DNA of 13,618 nt from Microcaldota archaeon (GTDB lineage: Archaea; Micrarchaeota; Micrarchaeia; Anstonellales; J096): NCBI GenBank assembly GCA_026396375.1, contig JAPLWW010000025.1:1-13618 (forward strand), read 5' to 3'. Made by a program: the position numbers and the translations under genes. Positions within the stretch are counted from its first letter, which is position 1; the number at the start of each line of letters is the position of its first letter. The notes beneath the pieces were generated by a model. It was not told the DNA's origin. It saw only the letters and a list, made by a program, of their open reading frames with translations, and searched no databases. This document shows, in pieces, positions 6,480 to 13,429 of the stretch.

Positions 6480-7661
6480 TTACTGGTATTTCTTCCCGAT
6501 TTCCTTGTATGCTTCCCTGAAAGGCATCCCTTGCTTCACCAGCTCGTATGCCTCCTGTGTCGCATAAAGCTCCTTGGTCATGGCTTTCTCGCAATTTGGC
6601 TTGTTGACTTTCATGCCTGCCAAAACCAAGGAGATGATGCCCAGGCTCTGCTTGGTTATTTCCATTGAATCCATCAGCGGCTCCTTTGTCAGCTGGACAT
6701 CTCTATTATACCCAGAAATCAGGTTTCCGACTAGGCTTTTTATCTTGAATTCCTCGCCAAGGACAACATGGTACTTTGCCCTCACCAGTTCCAGGACATC
6801 TGGATTCCTCTTCTGGGGCATTATCGAGCTTCCTGTGCAGAATTCCTTTGGCAACTCAAAAAAGCCGAACTCCTTGGTGCTGAAAAGCATCAGGTCAGCA
6901 GCCAACTTATTCAGGTCAAGCATGATCGATGAGGCAACATTCACTATCTGGGCCTCGAATTTCCCTCTGCTCAGCTGGCAATACATTGGATTTTCCATCG
7001 CCTTGGAGAAGCCAAGCTCCTTTGCAGTCATTTGTTTATCGATTTTGAAAACCGGGACTCCGAAGCCTGCCGCGCTCCCGAGAGGATTCTGGTCTATAAG
7101 ACATGACACTGAATCAAGCAATGCAAGATTGTCAATCATGGAATCCTTGTAGCTTCCAAGCCAGGTCTTGATGTCAGTTGGCATGGCCTTTTGCATGTGG
7201 GTGTAGCCAGGGATCCCTGTATTCCCGTTTTCTTCGATGAAGAGCTCTATTGATTTTATGAATTCCTCAGCCAGCCCCTTGATCTTGCCCAGCTCTTCCT
7301 TCTCATACAGGCGCAGTGCCGCAAGGACCTGGTCGTTTCTTGACCTTGCGGTATGGATCTTTTTCCCAACTTCACCGTACTTCTTGGTCAGATGGTTCTC
7401 GATGGCAGTATGGCAGTCCTCATCCTCCTGCTTGATCTCGAACTGGCCCTTTGAGTCAAGCTCCATTATCTCATTAAGCCCTTCTGCCAGTTTCCCAAGC
7501 TCCTCTGCTGTCAGGATGTTTATGCTGTTCAGCATCCTTGCATGGGCCATTGACGCAAGGCAGTCGTATTTCACCAGCTTTTTGTCCAGCAGGTAATCGT
7601 TTCCAACTGTGAATGCCTCTATCTCCTTGTTCAGGCCAGTCCCCTTATCCCATATCTTCAT
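6480..7661 (-). CDS. argH: Argininosuccinate lyase, short C-terminus
   Basis: Splits argininosuccinate to arginine and fumarate, the last step of arginine synthesis. Family motifs are clear: HTARSRNDQV, PGYTHMQKAMPT and the catalytic-serine loop GSSIMPQKRNPD. The protein is about 393 residues, against about 450-470 in typical bacterial enzymes. It ends soon after the conserved PFREAYKEIG segment, so the last 60-70 residues of the third domain are absent. The reverse strand beyond the stop does not continue the family in any frame I checked, so this looks like a naturally short form. The start at 7661 (MKIWDKG) follows the GGGTGATC SD at 7665-7672; ATG 7664 and GTG 7670 are in-frame alternatives that overlap the SD. 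It overlaps the end of argG by 17 bases. Confidence 0.93.
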   Translation of the reverse strand: MKIWDKGTGLNKEIEAFTVGNDYLLDKKLVKYDCLASMAHARMLNSINILTAEELGKLAEGLNEIMELDSKGQFEIKQEDEDCHTAIENHLTKKYGEVGKKIHTARSRNDQVLAALRLYEKEELGKIKGLAEEFIKSIELFIEENGNTGIPGYTHMQKAMPTDIKTWLGSYKDSMIDNLALLDSVSCLIDQNPLGSAAGFGVPVFKIDKQMTAKELGFSKAMENPMYCQLSRGKFEAQIVNVASSIMLDLNKLAADLMLFSTKEFGFFELPKEFCTGSSIMPQKRNPDVLELVRAKYHVVLGEEFKIKSLVGNLISGYNRDVQLTKEPLMDSMEITKQSLGIISLVLAGMKVNKPNCEKAMTKELYATQEAYELVKQGMPFREAYKEIGKKYQ

Positions 7662-8868
7662 CATGATCACCCAATTTCAGACGCAAAGCGTTTATCTTGA
7701 TGAATCCCTTAGCATCCGTCTGATCGTAGCCTCCTGACTTGTCCATGCTTGCGATGTTCTGGTTGTACAATGACTTGCCTGATTCACGCGCAGTGGCATA
7801 GGCGTTTCCCTTGTACAGGGTCATGTAGACCTTTCCGTCCACATTCTCCTGGCTCTTGTTTATTGCCGCTGACAGGAACTCAAACTCCGGGCTGAACCAG
7901 AAGCCGTTGTAGATCAGCTCTGCGAACTTTGGCATCAGCATGTCCTTCAGATGGCATAGCTCCCTGTCCAAGGTGATGCCCTCTATGTCCAGATGCGCCT
8001 TCAGCAGGATGGTCCCGGCTGGAGTTTCATAGACACCACGCGATTTTATGCCTACAAATCTGTTTTCAACGATGTCAATTCTTCCTATGCCGTTCTGCGA
8101 ACCCAATTGGTTAAGGTACTGGAACAGCTGCAATGCGCCGGAAACGGTCTTGTTCTCGGTAATGTTAACAACATTTATCGGGATTCCCTTCTCAAATTCA
8201 ACCATTATCCTTGTCTCCTCATCTGGAGCTTCCTTAGGGGAAACCGTTTTCTTGAACATGTCCTGCTTTGCCTCGTATTTTGGGTCCTCAAGAAGGCCTG
8301 CCTCATAGCTTATGTGCATCAGGTTGTCGTCCATGCTGTACGGCTTCTGGACAGTGGAGCTGATTGGAATGCTGTTTTCCTTTGCATAGCTGATCAGGTC
8401 TGTTCTTCCGCTGAACTGGGAAAGGAATTCAGGATCCTTCCAGGGGCTGATTATTTCAACATTTGGCATGAGCTTCATGAAGGCCAGCTCAAATCTCACC
8501 TGGTCGTTTCCCTTGCCTGTTGCTCCGTGAGCAACTATCTTTGTCCCTTCCTTCTTCGCAATCTCAACCTGCTTTTTGGCTATCAGGGGCCTTGCCAATG
8601 ATGTTCCAAGAAGGTATTTGCCCTCATAGACCGCGTTTGCCTTCAATGCCTGGAAGATATAGTCCTTTACAAATTCCTCCTTCAGGTCCTCGATGTAGAC
8701 CTTGCTTGCGCCTATGGAAAGTGCCTTTGACTTGGCCTTGCTGAAATCCTCGTCCTGCCCGACATCTGCCATGTAGCAGATAACGTCGTATCCCTTGACC
8801 ATCAGCCATTTCAGTATCACGGAGGTGTCAAGCCCTCCTGAGTATGCCAGTATTACTTTTTTGCTCAT
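7645..8868 (-). CDS. argG: Argininosuccinate synthase
   Basis: Joins citrulline and aspartate, using ATP, to form argininosuccinate. The protein is 407 residues, the usual length. The PP-loop ATP site AYSGGLDTS sits near the N-terminus (about residues 8-16), and the second signature GATGKGNDQVRFE is intact. The ATG at 8868 (MSKKVILAYSGG) is chosen because it gives the family's normal N-terminus; upstream TTG codons at 8880 and 8877 are poor starts. It is the first gene of a two-gene operon, with argH overlapping its 3' end and translated from an SD inside it. No other arginine genes are in the window, so citrulline must come from elsewhere. Confidence 0.97.
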   Translation of the reverse strand: MSKKVILAYSGGLDTSVILKWLMVKGYDVICYMADVGQDEDFSKAKSKALSIGASKVYIEDLKEEFVKDYIFQALKANAVYEGKYLLGTSLARPLIAKKQVEIAKKEGTKIVAHGATGKGNDQVRFELAFMKLMPNVEIISPWKDPEFLSQFSGRTDLISYAKENSIPISSTVQKPYSMDDNLMHISYEAGLLEDPKYEAKQDMFKKTVSPKEAPDEETRIMVEFEKGIPINVVNITENKTVSGALQLFQYLNQLGSQNGIGRIDIVENRFVGIKSRGVYETPAGTILLKAHLDIEGITLDRELCHLKDMLMPKFAELIYNGFWFSPEFEFLSAAINKSQENVDGKVYMTLYKGNAYATARESGKSLYNQNIASMDKSGGYDQTDAKGFIKINALRLKLGDHDEDMG

Positions 8869-8903
8869 TTTTATCAACAATACTATATTGCTGATTTGTG
8901 GAA

Positions 8904-8912
8904 TTTATATTT
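8904..8912 (-). promoter_or_regulatory. TATA-like box of argGH
   Basis: On the minus strand AAATATAAA, about 36-44 bases ahead of the argG ATG. This predicts a short leader of roughly 10-15 bases, unlike the leaderless genes nearby. Confidence 0.5.
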
Positions 8913-8956
8913 AGTGACTCATATTAAACTGAAATAAACAATTTTGTTTTATTTGG

Positions 8957-8973
8957 AACATTTTGGTAATGTT
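8957..8973 (+). promoter_or_regulatory. Inverted repeat overlapping the promoter of the ACT-domain gene
   Basis: AACATT-TTGGT-AATGTT, a 6-bp inverted repeat with a 5-base spacer. It covers the BRE position and the first bases of the TATA-like box at 8972-8980. A protein bound here would compete with TBP/TFB. The arms are AT-rich, so chance occurrence is possible. A second, weaker AT-rich repeat (AAATAAA at 8932-8938 with TTTATTT at 8948-8954) lies between the two divergent promoters. Confidence 0.35.
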
Positions 8974-8980
8974 TATAAAC
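8972..8980 (+). promoter_or_regulatory. TATA-like box of the ACT-domain gene
   Basis: TTTATAAAC centred about 27 bases ahead of the ATG at 9003 but only 18 ahead of the ATG at 8994. The spacing used elsewhere in the window favours a leaderless start at 9003. Confidence 0.5.
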
Positions 8981-9002
8981 ACCGGCTCGCATTATGAATC
9001 TA

Positions 9003-9644
9003 ATGGAGAAGAACACCGCTGAATTGACAAATGAGTACATCGATGGGCATCCTTATGTGAAGAATTGCCTGAAAAAGGGACTGATCAACTACTCTGCTTT
9101 AGCAAGGCATATCGCAAAGGAGCTGGGCATTGGAAAGGAAAGCTCGAAGGAGGCGATAATGATTGCGGCCATAAGGGCCCGCGACAGGCTGAGAAAGGAG
9201 CTTGCGCAGGAGCGGGAAATACTGGACCTTCTTTCAAAATCTGAAATCGAGATAAAGAACAAGATGGTTGTCTTTATCCTGGAAAAGGGCATCAGCTTTG
9301 ACCTAATAGAGAACATAGAGGCCCAGATAAAGAAGGAATCCGGATTGTCCTATGTGCTTGAGGGATCCAACAATTACACGCTCATCACCCAGGGAAAATT
9401 CGCCCAGCTGATAAAGGAAAAACTGAAATACAGGATAATGAAGATAGACAATGGCATGGTCCTGATAAACATAAAATCGCAAAAGGAGATTGAGACTATA
9501 CCTGGAGTGATATCATATTTGACTTCCCTGTTTGCCGAAAATGGCGTCAACATATATGAGTTCCTTTCATGCTGGACTGATACGATATTCATAATCGATT
9601 CCAAGGACCTGAACAAGGCCATCAATTTCCTCAGATTTGAGTAG
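9003..9644 (+). CDS. ACT-domain protein, predicted regulator of amino-acid metabolism
   Basis: A 213-residue cytosolic protein. Residues about 16-65 (HPYVKNCLKKGLINYSALAR, then a helix with AIRARDRLRKEL) match the HTH-like N-terminus I associate with archaeal predicted amino-acid regulators. Residues about 150-212 have the ACT pattern: a strand, a helix after PGVISYLTSLFAENGVNI, a strand EFLSCWTDTIFII and a final helix. Residues about 85-145 may be a second, degenerate ACT-like unit. ACT domains bind amino acids and change partner activity. The gene is divergent from argGH across 134 bp, so control of, or response to, arginine is an inference. The start at 9003 fits the promoter; ATG 8994 would add three residues. 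Its stop lies 2 bp from the stop of the convergent helicase gene. Confidence 0.78.
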   Translation: MEKNTAELTNEYIDGHPYVKNCLKKGLINYSALARHIAKELGIGKESSKEAIMIAAIRARDRLRKELAQEREILDLLSKSEIEIKNKMVVFILEKGISFDLIENIEAQIKKESGLSYVLEGSNNYTLITQGKFAQLIKEKLKYRIMKIDNGMVLINIKSQKEIETIPGVISYLTSLFAENGVNIYEFLSCWTDTIFIIDSKDLNKAINFLRFE

Positions 9645-9646
9645 AA

Positions 9647-12190
9647 CTATTGTTTCTTCCCAACCAGCTTCTGGTGCAGGGCCTTGATGAACTCCTTCTT
9701 GTCCTCAACGATCATTATGTCGCTTGAGCCGAGCGCGGCTATGGAAAATCCGAAGGGAGTTGGAACATCCCTGCCCCTCAATAGGATAAGCTTCCTTTTT
9801 CCGATATCCTCCAGGCATTTTATCGCCTCGTCGACATGGATCGCATCCTCCATGACCTCGCGGTAGGCTTCCTTGAGCAACGGAAAATCAGGATAATAAA
9901 TGTTGATAAGCTTGTACAGGGAATCTGAGTTGAACTGCTGTTTTTTCAGGGAAATGAATTTTCCAGGATACCTTCTCAGGACCAATAAGCCCCTTACGCT
10001 GACGTTCTTGAACCTCCTTCTCAGCAGCTCGCTCTTTGATATGGATTCCTTGAGGTATGCGAAGAACCTTTCCTTGGTCATCGCCAATGCATTCTTGATG
10101 TCTTCCTCTCCAATGTGCTTATACCTACCCACTGTAATCATGAAGCCGTAATCATTGATGGTGACCCTTACGTTTGTATGGAGCCTTTCGCTGAAGTAGT
10201 TTGCGAACGCCCTTCCTAGAGCATCAGTGGCTTTTCTTCCTGCAACAGTATGGAAAATATAGTTTTTCAGTCCTCCTTCATCAAGGTATTCCTCAACCAG
10301 GAACTCATCTGCTTTGGTAACATGGCCGTATCTTTTCTGCTCGTCAGAATATCCTTTTGCCGCCTTTGCAGTCATGTCATCAAGCGTGTATTTTTCCTTC
10401 AATTCCTTGATGGACAAGACAGATGCGTCATATCGGAATTTCTCAAGGTCAACAGCTGACTCGTAGGGCAGGGGAAGCATCTCGGAAAACCATGCGGGAA
10501 TGGTTGGCTTCTTTCCCTCAGCCGGGTTTATCATGACCTTGCTTCCCCTGGTTGAAAGGAACTCGTAGGTCTTTCCCCCAAGCACAAAAATATCACCTGG
10601 CATCATCCTTTCAATAAAGGATTCCTCAAGCTTTCCTATGAATTTGTTGTTTGGCAGGAAAACCGCTGCTGAGCTTTCGTCAGGAATTGTCCCAGTGTTC
10701 ATGATATAGATGGCCCTTGCAAGCTTTCCCCTTTTTCCGAAGCTCCCGTTATCCATCCATATCTTTCCATAGACATACTTTGCCTCAAGCTCATTGAATT
10801 CCCCTGAGATATATTTCAGGACATTCATGAAATCCGATTTTTCCAAGGTTGAATAGTTGTAGCATCTCCTTACTGTGTTGTAGGCCTCGTCGATGTTCCA
10901 GACCCTTTCCAATGCCATGCCCAGGATATGCTGGACCAAGACATCCAATGGGTTCTTTATTATGCTTATGGACTCGAACTTGCTTTCCCTGGCATTTTCC
11001 GCAAGCACTATTGATTCCATCATGTCATCCCTGTCCAAAACAATGATATGGCCTACGCTTACATCAGTCAGCCTATGGCCGCTTCTTCCTATCCTCTGCA
11101 CTAATCTTGTTGAGCTTTTAGGGGATCCTAGAAGCATGACAAGGTCGATGCTTCCGATGTCTATCCCCAGCTCAAGGCTTGTCGAGGAGACAACAACCTT
11201 GAGCTCCCCCCTTTTCAGCTTGTCCTCAGTCTCAATCCTTATGTCCCTGCTGATGCTGGAATGGTGCGCCTCGATGTTGTCAACGTATTTTTTCCCGTAC
11301 ATGGATTTGAGATGGAAAACTACCCTTTCTGTCGCGCTTCTTGTGTTGGTAAAAATCAGGGTTGTGTTGTGCTCGTCTATCTCTTTGTCTATGAGATCGT
11401 ACATCGCCTTGTTCATCTTGTCCATCGGGGTGTAGATGAAATCCTCGACCGGGCTTTTCACGTTTATCTCAATCTCCTTGATTGAGTTTACATCAACCAC
11501 AACGCAGTCCCTCTCGGTTCCAACAAGGTATCTTGCAACCTCGTCAAGCGGATGGATGGTTGCTGACAATCCTATCCTTACTGGCTCTTTCTCCATCGCT
11601 GCGCAAAGCCGCTCAACAGAAAGGGAAAAATGCGCGCCTCTCTTGTTCCCTGCCAAAGAGTGTATTTCGTCAGTTATTATCCAGGTGACATTCCTAAGAT
11701 GCTCCCTGAATTTAGGCGCATTAAGCATGATCGCGAAGCTTTCAGGAGTTGTTATCAGTATATGAGGGGCTTTCTTCAGCATCTTCTGCTTCTCTGAAGC
11801 TGTTGTGTCGCTTGTCCTTATCCCGACCCTTATCCCAAGGTTCTCTATCTTTTTCTCAACAGCATCCAGCGGAACCATGAGGTTCTTCCTGATGTCGTTG
11901 TTAAGGGCCCTCAAAGGGGAGACATAGACAACATATATCTTGTCCTCCAGCTTGTCCTCTTTCCTTAGCCTGGTCAATTCATTGACTATTGCCAGGAAAG
12001 CTGAAAGCGTCTTTCCAGAGCCTGTTGGCGAGGAAATGAGGATGTTCTTTTTGTTGTGTATTGCTATCACTGAGTGCCTCTGCGCAGGAGTGAAGCTCTT
12101 GAACTTCTTCCTGAACCAATCTTGGATCTCAGGCTCCAGTATTTTGTATATTTCCCCGTCTTCGAAGGAGAATAGCGATTTTGTTATCAT
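9647..12190 (-). CDS. Lhr-family ATP-dependent DNA/RNA helicase (archaeal Lhr core type)
   Basis: An 847-residue superfamily 2 helicase, the size of archaeal Lhr-core proteins. From the ATG at 12190, a Q-motif-like FTPAQRHSV is at about 33-41, motif I SPTGSGKT at 54-61, Ia SPLRAL at 91-96, Ib TTPES at 147-151, DEIH at 174-177 and SAT at 209-211. The second RecA domain follows, with LELGIDIG and the QRIGRSGHR arginine-finger motif. The remaining about 450 residues should form the winged-helix and Lhr-specific domains. Family members unwind DNA or RNA:DNA hybrids 3' to 5' and are linked to replication-coupled repair. A TTG at 12262 would add 24 residues but would sit upstream of the likely promoter, so the ATG is preferred. 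Its stop is 2 bp from that of the ACT-domain gene. Confidence 0.93.
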   Translation of the reverse strand: MITKSLFSFEDGEIYKILEPEIQDWFRKKFKSFTPAQRHSVIAIHNKKNILISSPTGSGKTLSAFLAIVNELTRLRKEDKLEDKIYVVYVSPLRALNNDIRKNLMVPLDAVEKKIENLGIRVGIRTSDTTASEKQKMLKKAPHILITTPESFAIMLNAPKFREHLRNVTWIITDEIHSLAGNKRGAHFSLSVERLCAAMEKEPVRIGLSATIHPLDEVARYLVGTERDCVVVDVNSIKEIEINVKSPVEDFIYTPMDKMNKAMYDLIDKEIDEHNTTLIFTNTRSATERVVFHLKSMYGKKYVDNIEAHHSSISRDIRIETEDKLKRGELKVVVSSTSLELGIDIGSIDLVMLLGSPKSSTRLVQRIGRSGHRLTDVSVGHIIVLDRDDMMESIVLAENARESKFESISIIKNPLDVLVQHILGMALERVWNIDEAYNTVRRCYNYSTLEKSDFMNVLKYISGEFNELEAKYVYGKIWMDNGSFGKRGKLARAIYIMNTGTIPDESSAAVFLPNNKFIGKLEESFIERMMPGDIFVLGGKTYEFLSTRGSKVMINPAEGKKPTIPAWFSEMLPLPYESAVDLEKFRYDASVLSIKELKEKYTLDDMTAKAAKGYSDEQKRYGHVTKADEFLVEEYLDEGGLKNYIFHTVAGRKATDALGRAFANYFSERLHTNVRVTINDYGFMITVGRYKHIGEEDIKNALAMTKERFFAYLKESISKSELLRRRFKNVSVRGLLVLRRYPGKFISLKKQQFNSDSLYKLINIYYPDFPLLKEAYREVMEDAIHVDEAIKCLEDIGKRKLILLRGRDVPTPFGFSIAALGSSDIMIVEDKKEFIKALHQKLVGKKQ

Positions 12191-12220
12191 TGCGGTTCGC
12201 AGTCCTATTATGCGGGCAAC

Positions 12221-12230
12221 TGTTTTTAAC
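12221..12230 (-). promoter_or_regulatory. Possible TATA-like box of the helicase gene
   Basis: On the minus strand GTTAAAAACA, 31-40 bases ahead of the ATG at 12190, giving a predicted leader of about 10 bases. This is weaker than the other boxes. Confidence 0.3.
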
Positions 12231-12276
12231 GGTTCCCAAAAATCAGCATATACTATGGGCAATAGGTTTAATGGTC

Positions 12277-12299
12277 AAAAAACAAGGTTAAAAAAGAAA
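12277..12299 (-). terminator. T-tract terminator after the Alba gene
   Basis: Directly after the Alba stop, the transcribed strand reads TTTCTTTTTT, then AACCTTG, then a second run of six T. Oligo-T runs without a hairpin are the normal archaeal termination signal. This is the clearest such tract in the window and would separate the abundant alba mRNA from the helicase. Confidence 0.55.
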
Positions 12300-12608
12300 T
12301 TATTTCTTTAGGTAGATCTCGATTATCGAAACCCTGCTTACCCTTCCGTCCTCGCCTGTAAGCTCCTCAGTTCCAATCTTGACCTCCTTTATTGCAACGT
12401 CGTTCATATACCTGTTTTTCAGTATCTGAACAACGTCTATTGCCTTTGAGGTCAGCTTTCCCCTTGCCTTTACCGCTATTTCTGTCGCTCCATTGGTAAA
12501 TTGGGTCAGCGCCGCAAGCACATATCCCATAGAGGGCTTCTTTCCAACGTATATCGTGTTGTCGTCTTTCCTAAGTACCGGCTGTGCTGCTGTTGTTTCT
12601 TCTGCCAT
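12300..12608 (-). CDS. albA: Alba, archaeal DNA/RNA-binding chromatin protein
   Basis: A 102-residue chromatin protein that coats DNA and also binds RNA as a dimer. The hallmark IYVGKKPSMGYVLA (residues 19-32) contains the lysine pair K23-K24, equivalent to the K16/K17 that contact DNA and are acetylated in Sulfolobus Alba. The core ends in the ..SIIEIYLKK strand. The N-terminus is a slightly longer, acidic and Ala-rich tail (MAEETTAAQP). The start at 12608 is firm: GAGGTGA at 12615-12621 is the best SD in the window, with a 6-base spacer, fitting a highly expressed gene. A TATA-like element lies at 12653-12662 and a T-tract terminator follows the gene, so it is probably a single-gene transcript. 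Confidence 0.96.
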   Translation of the reverse strand: MAEETTAAQPVLRKDDNTIYVGKKPSMGYVLAALTQFTNGATEIAVKARGKLTSKAIDVVQILKNRYMNDVAIKEVKIGTEELTGEDGRVSRVSIIEIYLKK

Positions 12609-12614
12609 CTTTGT

Positions 12615-12621
12615 TCACCTC
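12615..12621 (-). promoter_or_regulatory. Strong Shine-Dalgarno site of alba
   Basis: On the minus strand GAGGTGA, a 7-base match to the expected archaeal 16S 3' tail (GATCACCTCC), 6 bases before the ATG. Confidence 0.75.
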
Positions 12622-12651
12622 TAGTGTCTGTTAATTGGCTTATTCCTCCTT

Positions 12652-12663
12652 GTATTTTAATAC
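12652..12663 (-). promoter_or_regulatory. Palindromic TATA-like element of alba
   Basis: GTATT-TT-AATAC on the plus strand, reading TATTAAAATA on the minus strand. It is centred about 49 bases ahead of the alba ATG, predicting a leader of about 20-24 bases that carries the SD. It begins only about 13 bases after the stop of the upstream AlkD-like gene. Confidence 0.45.
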
Positions 12664-12675
12664 TTTTGCTTTTGT

Positions 12676-13380
12676 TTAATCTTCCAGCCGATGCTGCACT
12701 TCCTTGCTCTCAAGCTCCTTGAGAGCATCTGAACCGATCCATTTTGCGGTCTTTGACTCCATCTTCGACATTTCCATCGCTGTCTCCATTGCATAGGAAT
12801 TGAGCAGCTTGTTCCTCTTCCCAATCTGCCTCAATGCCCAGTTGATCGCCTTCTTGACAATGTTCCTGTCGTCGCTTGACTGCTCCTTGATGATCTCCAA
12901 AAACCTCAGGAATCTCTTGTTGCTTCCCCTCTTGTCATGGACTGCCAAAACTGCCATGAGCACGAAGCCTGCCCTTTTGACAAATTCCTCTTCCCTTTCA
13001 GACGCCCATTCCTCTGCCTTGATATAGGCAAACCCTGTCTTGTAGAAAAGGTTCAAACAGACTTGGTCGCAAAGGTCCCATGAATTGAAATCCATCACCC
13101 ATTGCTCCATCTGGTCTTCGTCAACCTGGTTTTCCTCGTCGACTATGCTTGCCAGTATCCTGGCCTCATGCTTCCCTGTCTTCCATAGTCCCAGGGCAAG
13201 CTCATGGCTCGGCTTTATGTCGTATTTCCCGTATTTCCTCAGCTCGTCCATGCTTATGCCAAAGGCATCGCTGGTGTTTATGCCGAAGCGGGCCATGCCC
13301 TCGAGGTTTTCCTTGCTTGCATGCTCCTGCATCCATTCTATTATGTACCTTACCTGCATTTTCCTCTGCATTTGTATCAT
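12676..13380 (-). CDS. DNA alkylation repair protein, AlkD-like HEAT-repeat family
   Basis: A 234-residue all-helical protein of the length usual for the AlkD/AlkC-type DNA glycosylase family, which removes alkylated purines without flipping the base. Visible family features are WVMDFNSWDLCDQV (about residues 93-106, with the Trp-Asp pair and the second Asp) and NIVKKAINWALRQIGKRN (Trp and Arg lining the DNA groove). The N-terminal half (EGMARFGINTSDAFGISMDELRKYGK) carries the conserved motif for the first HEAT repeats. The start at 13380 lies about 24 bases from a TATA-like core at 13401-13408, giving a leaderless mRNA. It is divergent from the tRNA endonuclease-like gene. Whether this member is an active glycosylase cannot be decided here. 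Confidence 0.85.
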   Translation of the reverse strand: MIQMQRKMQVRYIIEWMQEHASKENLEGMARFGINTSDAFGISMDELRKYGKYDIKPSHELALGLWKTGKHEARILASIVDEENQVDEDQMEQWVMDFNSWDLCDQVCLNLFYKTGFAYIKAEEWASEREEEFVKRAGFVLMAVLAVHDKRGSNKRFLRFLEIIKEQSSDDRNIVKKAINWALRQIGKRNKLLNSYAMETAMEMSKMESKTAKWIGSDALKELESKEVQHRLED

Positions 13381-13394
13381 TTGCCTAGTACTTG

Positions 13395-13413
13395 AAACCT
13401 TTTTAATAGGTTT
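13395..13413. promoter_or_regulatory. Palindromic bidirectional promoter element
   Basis: AAACCT-TTTTAAT-AGGTTT, a 6-bp inverted repeat around a 7-base TATA-like core. It lies in a 49-bp gap between divergent start codons at 13380 (minus) and 13430 (plus), with its centre (13404) 24 and 26 bases from them. Each arm sits where a BRE would be for one direction (GAAACC for plus, CAAACC for minus). No other TATA-like box is present in the gap, so both leaderless genes probably use this one element. Confidence 0.6.
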
Positions 13414-13429
13414 GCAGTATCATTGGGCT

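Noticed and set aside
7993..8601. 202-residue plus-strand frame
   Set aside because: Antisense to argG, which has intact family signatures; composition is that of a shadow frame.
10893..11435. 180-residue plus-strand frame
   Set aside because: Antisense to the helicase core motifs; Ser/Leu-rich shadow.
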